Assembly: GCA_017473605.1 (NCBI GenBank)
Contig: JAFUKM010000010.1
Location: 1-64,000 of the forward strand
From: Clostridia bacterium
Lineage (GTDB): Bacteria > Bacillota > Clostridia > Christensenellales > Borkfalkiaceae
Reading direction: 5' to 3'
Length of the DNA: 64,000 nucleotides
Below are positions 33,678 through 41,708 of the stretch, one piece after another (position 1 is the first letter of the stretch; each line of letters opens with the position of its first letter). The notes beneath the pieces were generated by a model. It was not told the DNA's origin. It worked only from the letters and a program-made list of their open reading frames with translations, and made no database searches. Position numbers and translations under genes: made by a program.

Positions 33678-35159
33678 TTATTCCCAAACTGTCGGCACAC
33701 CGTTTACGTAATGCCAGAATTGCCCCTCGCCCGTGGGTTGTTCTTCACTGTAAAAATAATACTTATAATCTAAACTGTCGTCACGAGTCGTTTCGTTGCT
33801 TTCAAAATAGACGTATTGCGTGCTATTCATTACGGCGTTTCTACCGAACGACGTAACCGTTTTCGGAACGAAAAGGCTGGCAAGCTCCCGATTGAACAAT
33901 GCATACGGCGCAATTTCCACCACGTCGCTTCCAACGACGAAATCGCCTATATCATCCGCCCCAACATAGTCCAATAAGACCTTGGCGTCCCCTTCCACGT
34001 AATATTGCCAATCATCAATCACTTGAATACGGCTTTGTTCGCCTTCACCGTACACGTTGCGGGCATACTGTGCAATATGTCCGTTTAAGTCGCTATCCAC
34101 GCCTCGAATAATTTCCATATCCGAACGGTTATATATCTCGACCAGCTTCATATTCCCCACGAAAGCGTCCTTTCCAATACCTTCCACCGATTTGCCAACC
34201 GTTACGTGTGTAAGCGTTCTCATATAACCAAAGGCTTGCTCTCCAATCCGTTTTACGTTATCGCCAATGGTAACGTTGGTAATATGTTGACCGTAAAGCA
34301 AGTCGCGGAAAGCGTATCTATTGATTTCCGTCGTTTCGGCAGGCAAAACGACGTCTTTCTCCATGCCGTAATAAGCAACCAACAATTCCAACCCCGCGTC
34401 CTTGTCCGAGTACATATAAAAATCGCCTTTCTTGGAAATCTTCGTCTGATAATTTTCCGTGCAAACCTCACGTACGTTGGCTGCCATCGTGCCGTATTCA
34501 CCCACCGTCAGCGTGAAATGCGAAGATTTATTGTAGATTTCCACCAGTTTGTTGCTATCACGGAGCGATAACGCTTCCCGTACCGATTCCCCGATGGTGA
34601 TACTCAACAACTGTGTACACCCCTCAAACGCGTCTTCGCCTATCGACGATACGCCGTCGCCGAGCACAATATTTTTCATTTCCCCGCCGTTAAACACCGC
34701 GTCCCCTAGCGTTTCTACCGAATCGGGAATCACAATGGAGTCGCCTTGATACTGCTTAAACGCCCCTTCGCCAATTGTTTTTTCCGAGCCACCGAAAACA
34801 ATTTCTTCATCCACGTGCATAAATGCGTTGGCGGCAACCGTTTCCACGGTGTTGGGAATTACGACTTTCGTAAACGAAGCGCTGCTTATAATCGAGCCAG
34901 TCCCCGAGCCGATTTGCTTGACGGGCAATCCGTTCCACTCCGAGGGAATCTCCAATTCCTCCTCCACTTCCGGAGTCCCGTACATATAATACACTCCGTG
35001 CAGCGCGACGTAATCTCCACAATCCTCGAAATCCCATACAAGCTCGTTTTCAGGTGTTTCACTCTCTCCGCCACTGCCGCAAGAAGCGAAGCCGCCCACG
35101 CACAAGCCCGCCACTAGCACAAGCGAACCGCATAATAAAATTTTCTTCATTTTTCTCAT
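33678..35159 (-). CDS. BspA-type leucine-rich-repeat lipoprotein
   Basis: ATG 35159 is chosen because GGAGG lies 8 nt upstream. The 493-residue product has a lipoprotein signal (GGFASC lipobox, Cys27) and a Gly/Ser/Glu linker. A long run of LRR_5 repeats of the kind IPDSVETLGDAVF and IGDNVKRIGEQAF follows. It is extracytoplasmic and probably binds host or environmental polymers. Its promoter is a perfect TTGACA-17-TATAAT with a 21-bp palindrome laid over the spacer, and a small XRE gene is divergent. It lacks the Cys-rich repeats of the first LRR lipoprotein but shares its genetic layout. Confidence 0.87.
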   Translation of the reverse strand: MRKMKKILLCGSLVLVAGLCVGGFASCGSGGESETPENELVWDFEDCGDYVALHGVYYMYGTPEVEEELEIPSEWNGLPVKQIGSGTGSIISSASFTKVVIPNTVETVAANAFMHVDEEIVFGGSEKTIGEGAFKQYQGDSIVIPDSVETLGDAVFNGGEMKNIVLGDGVSSIGEDAFEGCTQLLSITIGESVREALSLRDSNKLVEIYNKSSHFTLTVGEYGTMAANVREVCTENYQTKISKKGDFYMYSDKDAGLELLVAYYGMEKDVVLPAETTEINRYAFRDLLYGQHITNVTIGDNVKRIGEQAFGYMRTLTHVTVGKSVEGIGKDAFVGNMKLVEIYNRSDMEIIRGVDSDLNGHIAQYARNVYGEGEQSRIQVIDDWQYYVEGDAKVLLDYVGADDIGDFVVGSDVVEIAPYALFNRELASLFVPKTVTSFGRNAVMNSTQYVYFESNETTRDDSLDYKYYFYSEEQPTGEGQFWHYVNGVPTVWE

Positions 35160-35201
35160 AAAAAACGCCTCCATATCACAAAAAATATATTTTGTAATTT
35201 T

Positions 35202-35265
35202 ATTATAATTCCAAAACGGAATTATGTCAAGTGTTTTTTGTGTTATAATTCCAAAAAAGAATTTA
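35202..35265. promoter_or_regulatory. Consensus promoter of LRR lipoprotein 2 with palindromic operators
   Basis: On the minus strand TTGACA (35230-35225) and TATAAT (35207-35202) have a 17-bp spacer. A perfect palindrome with 8-bp arms ATAATTCC/GGAATTAT and a 5-bp centre covers 35205-35225, exactly between the hexamers. A second, decayed copy lies at 35245-35265 and overlaps a TATAAT (35244-35249) for the plus-strand XRE gene; the centres are 40 bp apart. This fits repression of the lipoprotein and autoregulation by one XRE protein. Confidence 0.8.
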
Positions 35266-35285
35266 TTATATCTTAAAGATGCACA

Positions 35286-35546
35286 ATGAAACAGCGGAAA
35301 CAAGCATACGGAAATAAAAATTTGATTGGAAAAAACGTAGAAGCGCTACGGAAAGAGCAAGGAATCTCTCAAAAGGATTTCATTGCTCGTTTGCAGTTAG
35401 CGGGCTTAGACGTAAACCCCACCAGCTATTCTAAATTGGAGGGACAAATACGAAGCGCAACGGATAAGGAGCTTTTTATCATTGCAAAAACGTTGCGCGT
35501 AAAAATGGACGAACTCTTTATTTCAAGCGAAACAGACAACGCATAA
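35286..35546 (+). CDS. Small XRE-family regulator paired with LRR lipoprotein 2
   Basis: The 86-residue protein is a Cro/CI-type helix-turn-helix (NVEALRKEQGISQKDFIARLQ...TSYSKLEGQ, about residues 17-55) followed by DKELFIIAKTLRVKMDELF. The ribosome-binding site is weak. It is divergent from the lipoprotein gene, and the intergenic region holds the palindromic operators it most likely recognises. It is more diverged from the other two XRE proteins of the window than they are from each other. A 20-bp terminator stem follows. Confidence 0.85.
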   Translation: MKQRKQAYGNKNLIGKNVEALRKEQGISQKDFIARLQLAGLDVNPTSYSKLEGQIRSATDKELFIIAKTLRVKMDELFISSETDNA

Positions 35547-35588
35547 ACGAAAGCGGAACGCCGAGAAAGGCGTTCCGCTTTCGTTTAT
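35543..35588. terminator. Bidirectional terminator with 20-bp stem
   Basis: A perfect 20-bp stem (35543-35562 with 35569-35588) and a GAGAAA loop contain the stop codon of the XRE gene. T-rich sequence follows on the plus strand. It also lies 10 bp downstream of the converging exonuclease gene. Confidence 0.85.
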
Positions 35589-35598
35589 TTTTCTTTGC

Positions 35599-37170
35599 TC
35601 AAACAGGCAATTTGCCGCGTTTTTTCATCAGCTCCACAAATATCTTCGCCGTTACGCAAGCGTCGTCGAACGCGCGATGGTGATTGAACGTAAACCCGTA
35701 ATAATCCGCTACCGAATTGAGTTTGTAATTGGGCAACAATCCGCGCAATAATTCTTGCGCAAGCGTGAGCGTATCAAACTGTTTATGGTCGAACATATAC
35801 CCGTTTTGTTCGCCGTAATACTGCACGAAACGGTAGTCGAACGGGATATTATGTCCCACGAGATAAGCGCCGTCCGCAAACTTGAAAAAGTCCGCGACGA
35901 CCTGTTCGATTTCGGGCGCGCCCACAAGGTCGGCGTCGGTAATGCCCGTCAGCTTTACGATTTCTTCCGAAAGCCGTTCGTTACACGCCACGAACGAAGA
36001 GAATTTTTCCGCAAGCTCCCCGTTCACGATTTTTACCGCGCCGATTTCGATAATTTTATCCATACGCCCCATGGCGGGGTTATTATTCAAGCCCGTCGTT
36101 TCCAAGTCGAACACAACGAAGGTATTATTTTTCAAATCGTCGGGCTTATCAAAGCTATCGAAAAAGCCCACTTGTTCGAAATCCACGTAAGGTTCGGGTT
36201 GAACGGCGTGATAGAATTTCGGCACGGGTTTGCTCTTTCTCGCCACGGGCGTGAAATCTTCCGGCTGCATACCGTAATTGATTTTATTCGCCTTAAAGCC
36301 GATATGCCCGTTATATTCTTCATTTTCACCGTAGATTACGATTTTATCGCCTACTTTCAGCGAACGTACTTTTTCCAAGGTCGCTTTTTTAGGGAAATAC
36401 GTAGTGCGAAGTCCGCCCGTTCCGTCGGAAATCGACACGGAAAAACGGGATTTTTCCACGTCTTCGCCCGTCTTTTCGTTGTGTTTCGTATAAAATTTTT
36501 CTTCGATATACGTAATCGTTCCGCAAACGCTGAACGGTCCGTCCGCTTTCAAATAATCGGCGATATACACCGCCGTTTTCGGAATTTCGTCTACGCCGTC
36601 GAGTTTGGCAAATTCCATAATCGGAAAACGGCGAATTTCCACAACGTCCGCTTCTTCCGTTTCGGGGATTTCATCGAGCAGTTCTTCTTTCGGCATTTCC
36701 TTTTCCACGATACGCACGTTGCCGTAAAAGCTGCCGCAATACACGCTTTGCAAATACGCGCTGACCGTATCCAAAATGTTCGACGAAGTGAACAGCGTTT
36801 GTTCGCCCGAAGCGATGTCGAAATAGAAATGCGCGCCCGAAGCAAGCATTTCCACGCCGATATGCTCTTCGCTTAAAAACGCCGCGGCGGCAGGGAATTT
36901 CATACACACGTAATCGTATATCTTCGCCCGTACCGTTTCTTTATCGGGCGTGCGTTTGATGATTTTTATTTTTGCCTTAAAGCCGTCGGGTAAATATTTT
37001 TGCGTAATAATTTCCGCAAGATGTGATTCCTGCTCGGTATACGCCTTATCCGTTACGAGAGAAAATTCCGCGCTTTTGTCCTTTTTGGATACGGTTATCC
37101 CGTACAAAATCGCGTTTTTCAACCCGTTCGATTGTCGTATCTCCGTTAAATATTCCTGCACTTTGTTCAT
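35599..37170 (-). CDS. PolC-like DnaQ 3'-5' exonuclease without polymerase domain
   Basis: The 523-residue protein resembles the front half of PolC: an N-terminal domain (about 1-190), an OB-fold-like segment (about 215-290, ISDGTGGLRTTYFPKK...LKVGDKIVIYGE), then a complete DEDDh exonuclease. The exonuclease shows ExoI FDLETTG near 353, ExoII GHNIPFDY near 441 and ExoIII HHRAFDDA near 500. No PHP, palm or fingers follow; a stop codon and a strong terminator end it. It may proofread in trans or act in repair. Its ATG overlaps the ispG stop (ATGA), so it is coupled to ispG. Confidence 0.82.
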   Translation of the reverse strand: MNKVQEYLTEIRQSNGLKNAILYGITVSKKDKSAEFSLVTDKAYTEQESHLAEIITQKYLPDGFKAKIKIIKRTPDKETVRAKIYDYVCMKFPAAAAFLSEEHIGVEMLASGAHFYFDIASGEQTLFTSSNILDTVSAYLQSVYCGSFYGNVRIVEKEMPKEELLDEIPETEEADVVEIRRFPIMEFAKLDGVDEIPKTAVYIADYLKADGPFSVCGTITYIEEKFYTKHNEKTGEDVEKSRFSVSISDGTGGLRTTYFPKKATLEKVRSLKVGDKIVIYGENEEYNGHIGFKANKINYGMQPEDFTPVARKSKPVPKFYHAVQPEPYVDFEQVGFFDSFDKPDDLKNNTFVVFDLETTGLNNNPAMGRMDKIIEIGAVKIVNGELAEKFSSFVACNERLSEEIVKLTGITDADLVGAPEIEQVVADFFKFADGAYLVGHNIPFDYRFVQYYGEQNGYMFDHKQFDTLTLAQELLRGLLPNYKLNSVADYYGFTFNHHRAFDDACVTAKIFVELMKKRGKLPV

Positions 37171-38216
37171 TTCAGCAGCAACCTTATTTCCTTAAAAAAT
37201 TCTTCTTCGGCGCAATCACTCGCCACCTTTTTATACGGCTCGCCTTTCTTAAAAATTAGACAATACCCGTTGCCGCCCGCTATTCCCAAGTCGGCGTCTT
37301 TCGCTTCGCCCGGACCATTGACAACGCAGCCCATAACCGCTATTTTCGCTTTCATTTGATACGGGCGTACAAACTCCGTTACTTTTTCCGCAAGCGACAT
37401 ACTCTCCCATGCGCATCTACCGCACGTAGGGCAAGAAACCACTTCCACGTAGGCTTCGTCCAAACCGCACGCGCGAAGCACGTTTTTCGCCGCGTAAATC
37501 TCTTTTACGGGGGCGTCGGTGAGCGATACCCGTATCGTATCGCCGATACCGTCCAGCAGCAAACTGCCGATTCCTACGGCGCTTTTTACCACGCCCATTT
37601 CCGTCGTACCCGCTTCCGTAACGCCTACGTGCAGGGGATAATCGGTTTTTTGCGCCAATAATCTATACGCTTTTACCGTCAAGGGCACGGACGACGCTTT
37701 GACGGAAATCACGATATCCTCCACGCCGAACTTTTCCAACACACCTACGTTATACAACGCGCTTTCTACAAGCGAATATTCGGTTTTGCCGTACTTTTCC
37801 AAAAAATTCTTTTCTATGCTTCCCGTATTTGCGCCGACGCGTACGGGGATTTTGTGCGCTTTAATGCAATCGGCAACCCGTTTAATTTCTTGTTCGCCGC
37901 CGATGTTACCGGGATTGATACGCACCTTTGCCGCGCCGTTTTCTATCGCCATAACGGCGAGCTTTGGCGAGAAATGGATATCCGCCACAAGCGGCAACGC
38001 TATTTTTTCCGTAACCGCGCGCACGGCGAGCGCGTCCGCCTCGTCGAGAATCGCCACGCGGACAATATCGCAACCCGACCTTTCCAAATCGGCTATTTGC
38101 GCCACCGTCTTATCCACGTCCGACGTTTTCGTCGTCGTCATCGATTGAATTTTTATCCGCTCTCCGCCGCCTATCTTTACGTTACCGACGGATACGAGTC
38201 TTGTGCTAATTCCCAT
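37167..38216 (-). CDS. ispG: 4-hydroxy-3-methylbut-2-enyl diphosphate synthase (IspG/GcpE)
   Basis: This is the penultimate enzyme of the MEP isoprenoid pathway and a [4Fe-4S] protein. The 349-residue product has the TIM-barrel opening (GGGERIKIQSMTTTKTSDVD) and C-terminal cluster cysteines (VSCPTCGRC and VMGCVVNGPGEAKDADLGIAGG). It overlaps the nrdR end by 11 bp and the downstream exonuclease start by 4 bp. Confidence 0.96.
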   Translation of the reverse strand: MGISTRLVSVGNVKIGGGERIKIQSMTTTKTSDVDKTVAQIADLERSGCDIVRVAILDEADALAVRAVTEKIALPLVADIHFSPKLAVMAIENGAAKVRINPGNIGGEQEIKRVADCIKAHKIPVRVGANTGSIEKNFLEKYGKTEYSLVESALYNVGVLEKFGVEDIVISVKASSVPLTVKAYRLLAQKTDYPLHVGVTEAGTTEMGVVKSAVGIGSLLLDGIGDTIRVSLTDAPVKEIYAAKNVLRACGLDEAYVEVVSCPTCGRCAWESMSLAEKVTEFVRPYQMKAKIAVMGCVVNGPGEAKDADLGIAGGNGYCLIFKKGEPYKKVASDCAEEEFFKEIRLLLK

Positions 38217-38682
38217 TTTTTTCCTTTTTATCCGCTTTCATCATTTGTTTGAGTTCGGACATAAACGACGACAAGTCTTTAAACGAACGGTACACGGAAG
38301 CGTAACGCACGTACGCTACTTCATCCACCTTTTTCAAACGCTCCATTACCATTTCCCCGATAACCTTCGTCGTAATTTCGCTTTCCATACTGTTATACAC
38401 CTGTTTGGAAATATCCGCGACCATTTCGTCGATAACCGACATCGGCACAGGACGTTTTTCACACGATTTAATAATACCGTTACGCACCTTTTCGGCGTTA
38501 TACGATTGTCTGGTGCCGTTGTTTTTTACCACCAAAATAGGCGTAACTTCGATTGTTTCATACGTCGTAAATCTTCTTCCGCAACCCGTGCACTCTCTGC
38601 GGCGGCGAATCGTTCTGTCGTCGTCGGCGGAGCGGGAATCGATTACCTTACTGTCCGTGCAATCGCAATATAAACATTTCAT
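38206..38682 (-). CDS. nrdR: Transcriptional repressor NrdR
   Basis: NrdR represses ribonucleotide reductase genes through a Zn ribbon and an ATP-cone that reads ATP/dATP. The 158-residue protein has the ribbon (CLYCDCTDSKVIDSR...CTGCGRRFTTYE, residues 3-55) and the ATP-cone (ILVVKNNGTRQSYNAEKVRNGI). No ribonucleotide reductase gene is in the window. It sits between rarA and ispG in one run of closely spaced genes. Confidence 0.95.
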   Translation of the reverse strand: MKCLYCDCTDSKVIDSRSADDDRTIRRRRECTGCGRRFTTYETIEVTPILVVKNNGTRQSYNAEKVRNGIIKSCEKRPVPMSVIDEMVADISKQVYNSMESEITTKVIGEMVMERLKKVDEVAYVRYASVYRSFKDLSSFMSELKQMMKADKKEKNGN

Positions 38683-38694
38683 ACGCGTTCCCCT

Positions 38695-40002
38695 TTACTT
38701 TTTCTTGCCTTTGCGTTTGCGAATTTCCGCAACTTCTTTTTCGTATCCGTTTTCGCTCGGCGTATAATACACTTTATCTTTGAGCGAATCAGGCAAATAC
38801 TGCTGCTCTACGTAACCGCCGTAAAGATGCGGATATTTATAATTTTTACTGTTTGCTTTATCTTCTTTACTGCCGTAAGAATTGTCTTTCAAATAGGGCG
38901 GAACAGCGTCGTCGCGTACCTGTCTCGCGTCCGCTTTCGCCGCGTTCATCGCTTCCACCACCGAATTGCTCTTTTCCGCTTCGCAAACGTAGATAATCGC
39001 TTCGGAAAGCGGTATCATAGCTTCGGGATAGCCTATCTTTTCCAATGCGTACATTGCCGACGTGGCGATTTGTAACGCTCGCGGGTCCGCCATACCTACG
39101 TCTTCTGCCGAGTGCACCACGAGCCGTCTTACCACGAGCATAGGGTCGCAACCGCCTTCAATCAAACGCATTGCGTAATACAAGGCGGCGTTGGCGTCGC
39201 TTCCGCGGAGCGATTTACAAAATGCCGAAAGAAAATCGTAATAGCTGTCTTCATTATACGAAAGCGCCTTTCTTTGAATCGATTGTTCCGCGTCGGAAAG
39301 CGTAATATGTACCTGTCCGTCCTGATTCGGCTCGCTGGTGAGCGCGGCAAGCTCCAACGCGTTATACGCCGTGCGCAAATCCCCAGCCGCCGTGCGCGCA
39401 ATGTGCAAAAGCGCGTCTTCGTCTGCAAGAATATTCTTTTTGCCAAGTCCTTTATGACGGTTTTTGAGCGCGTTTTTCAGCGCGCCTATGATATCGTCGT
39501 TCGTCAAATGCTTGAACTCGAACACGCGGCAACGGGAAACAATAGCAGGCGTCATCGCCGCGTACGGATTTTCCGTCGTCGAGCCGATAAAGATAATCGT
39601 GCCCTGCTCGATAGCAGGAAGCAAAGAATCGCTTTGCGTTTTACTGAAACGGTGGCACTCGTCCAACAAAAGATAGGTGCGTTTATTGAACATTTTAAGG
39701 TTGTCCCTTGCCGTTTCCACCGCCTTTTTTACGTCCGCCACGCCTGCGTTGACGGCGTTGAGCTTGATAAACTCCCCGTTCGTTCGAAGCGCAATAATAT
39801 TGGCGAGCGTCGTCTTACCGCAACCGGGCGGTCCCCAAAAAATACAGCTCCCCAGCCTGTCCGTCGCTATTGCGCGACGAAGAAGCGAGCCTTCCGCAAC
39901 AATGTGCTTTTGCCCGATAAACTCGTCCAAAGAATTGGCGCGCATACGCTCCGCCAAAGGTCTAGCCGTTTCCTCATTGTTGTTAAAATCAAATAAATCC
40001 AT
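38695..40002 (-). CDS. rarA: Replication-associated recombination protein RarA (MgsA)
   Basis: RarA is an AAA+ ATPase related to clamp-loader subunits that acts at stalled forks. The 435-residue protein shows Walker A GPPGCGKTT (about residues 58-66), LLDECHRF (Walker B), sensor 1 STTENPY and the C-terminal MgsA region (RGSDANAALYYAMRLIEGGCDPMLVVRRLV). ATG 40002 begins MDLFDFNNNEE. It is clustered with nrdR and ispG. Confidence 0.95.
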   Translation of the reverse strand: MDLFDFNNNEETARPLAERMRANSLDEFIGQKHIVAEGSLLRRAIATDRLGSCIFWGPPGCGKTTLANIIALRTNGEFIKLNAVNAGVADVKKAVETARDNLKMFNKRTYLLLDECHRFSKTQSDSLLPAIEQGTIIFIGSTTENPYAAMTPAIVSRCRVFEFKHLTNDDIIGALKNALKNRHKGLGKKNILADEDALLHIARTAAGDLRTAYNALELAALTSEPNQDGQVHITLSDAEQSIQRKALSYNEDSYYDFLSAFCKSLRGSDANAALYYAMRLIEGGCDPMLVVRRLVVHSAEDVGMADPRALQIATSAMYALEKIGYPEAMIPLSEAIIYVCEAEKSNSVVEAMNAAKADARQVRDDAVPPYLKDNSYGSKEDKANSKNYKYPHLYGGYVEQQYLPDSLKDKVYYTPSENGYEKEVAEIRKRKGKKK

Positions 40003-40019
40003 ACCTGCCCTTATCTTTC

Positions 40020-40811
40020 CTATGACTGCAACGCTTTTTTAATCTGTTCGACGCTCGCTTTTCCCGCTTCGTAACCGCGCTCGTACGCAAGCTCGAAATT
40101 TTTAAAAGCGTACTGACTCATTTCGCTCAACTGCGGTTCTACCCAAACGTCGTAGCTATCTTTATCTTTTTCTTTATTGCCTTGCGTACGGATATTGTCC
40201 GTAATATCCATAATTCCAAGCAATACGCCCACCGTGGAAGGATTGTTTTTCCGACAGGGTCGCCAACCCAAAACGTCTACCGCCACCACGACGTCCGCAC
40301 CCATTTCTTTTACTTCCTTATACGGCACGCGCGTCAATACGCCGCCGTCCACCAGCAACTGTCCTTCCCGTTTTACGGGACGGAATACCATAGGAATACA
40401 AGACGACGCGCAAATACTCTCGACAACGCTCCCTTCCGTAAGCGTTACCGACTGTTGCGACAATAAATCCACCGCGATACAGCGGAAGGGAATTTTCAAA
40501 TCGGAAAAAGTCGGCTCACCCATATACCGTCGCAAAATCTTTTGCATTTTTTTGGACGAAAACAGTCCGCCGCGAAAAAACGTTGGACGGATAAGATGGC
40601 GCATACGCAATTTATACACCGCCTTTTGAATATCGTCAACCGACATCCCCCAAGCATACGCCGCGCCCACGATAGAGCCCATCGAACATCCCGCAATATA
40701 ATCGGGGTAAATCCCCGCTTCTTCCATTGCGCGCAAAAATCCGACGTGCGCCACGCCGCAAGCGCCGCCTGCGCCAAGCGCAAACCCCAACGTTTTCCCC
40801 TTTTTTTCCAT
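40020..40811 (-). CDS. Patatin-like phospholipase family protein (RssA-like)
   Basis: The 263-residue serine hydrolase has Ser43 in GCSMGS and the dyad Asp in the DGGV motif near residue 155. The glycine-rich oxyanion segment GAGGACGVAHVG (13-24) has Cys18 where most bacterial members (GGARG) have Arg. It is probably a cytosolic or membrane-peripheral lipase or esterase. It lies between rarA and pheA with short gaps; the context gives no substrate. Confidence 0.88.
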   Translation of the reverse strand: MEKKGKTLGFALGAGGACGVAHVGFLRAMEEAGIYPDYIAGCSMGSIVGAAYAWGMSVDDIQKAVYKLRMRHLIRPTFFRGGLFSSKKMQKILRRYMGEPTFSDLKIPFRCIAVDLLSQQSVTLTEGSVVESICASSCIPMVFRPVKREGQLLVDGGVLTRVPYKEVKEMGADVVVAVDVLGWRPCRKNNPSTVGVLLGIMDITDNIRTQGNKEKDKDSYDVWVEPQLSEMSQYAFKNFELAYERGYEAGKASVEQIKKALQS

Positions 40812-40825
40812 ACGCTCTCCGTCTA

Positions 40826-41680
40826 TTAATTATGACTGTATGCGCCGAGCAATTTACACTCTAACGTATGCTCTTTTATCGCCGCAAGCATATCCTTTAC
40901 CTGCGTTTCCCCGATACTGCAATCCGCTTCGATAAAGAAACGGTAATCCCCCGGACGGTCTTTTACGGGACGGCTTTCAATCTTCGTCATGTTGATGCCG
41001 TATTTCGCAATGACTTGCAAGAGTTCCAAAAGACTCCCCGGTCTATGCGGACAAACGGTGGAGAAAAACACGCGTGCGCTTTCTTTCGGCAAAGCGGCTT
41101 CCCCCTTTTTAATCAGCAAGAAATGCGTATAATTGTTTTTCTCGTCCGCAATACTTTCTTCACTCATTACGAACCCGCCGCGAAGATTCGCCGCGTGCGC
41201 GCCTGCTATCGCCGCGCTCTTACCCGACTCGTCTTCAAGCGCTCTCGAAACGCCGAACGCCGTCGATTCTACGTCGCGAAGCGAAGCAAAAGGTATTTCT
41301 CTTGTTAAAAACGCCGCGCATTGGTCGAGTGCTTGACGGTGAGAATACACTCTACCGATATCCGAAAGCTTTACGCCCTGTTTGTAAATCAGTCTATGGT
41401 CCACGCGAAGCACCGTTTCTTTTACGGCATACAAATCTTTCGAGTCTTGCAACAAGTCGAGATTTTGCAAAATACCGCCCTGCAAACTGTTTTCAATGGG
41501 AATCGCCGCCGCGTCTACTCTGCCTGCGATTACGGCTTCAAATACTTCGGGAAAATTGCGAAAAGGAATACACTCATCCCAATCGTTTACCTTATATTCC
41601 CCCGTAGATTCGCTTGCAAGAAAGGATTGCGCCGCCAAATGCGAATAACTGCCTTCCGGTCCTAAAAATGCTATTTTCAT
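40826..41680 (-). CDS. pheA: Prephenate dehydratase
   Basis: The enzyme turns prephenate into phenylpyruvate for phenylalanine synthesis. The 284-residue protein opens with the family signature MKIAFLGPEGSYSHLAA. The C-terminal ACT domain has the Phe-binding ESRP motif (KIESRPVKDRPGDYRFFIE). No chorismate mutase domain is fused. It is 28 bp downstream of the DAHP synthase gene, forming an aromatic amino-acid pair. Confidence 0.95.
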   Translation of the reverse strand: MKIAFLGPEGSYSHLAAQSFLASESTGEYKVNDWDECIPFRNFPEVFEAVIAGRVDAAAIPIENSLQGGILQNLDLLQDSKDLYAVKETVLRVDHRLIYKQGVKLSDIGRVYSHRQALDQCAAFLTREIPFASLRDVESTAFGVSRALEDESGKSAAIAGAHAANLRGGFVMSEESIADEKNNYTHFLLIKKGEAALPKESARVFFSTVCPHRPGSLLELLQVIAKYGINMTKIESRPVKDRPGDYRFFIEADCSIGETQVKDMLAAIKEHTLECKLLGAYSHN

Positions 41681-41708
41681 AAATATCTTTCTCCGATTGT
41701 AAAATTCT

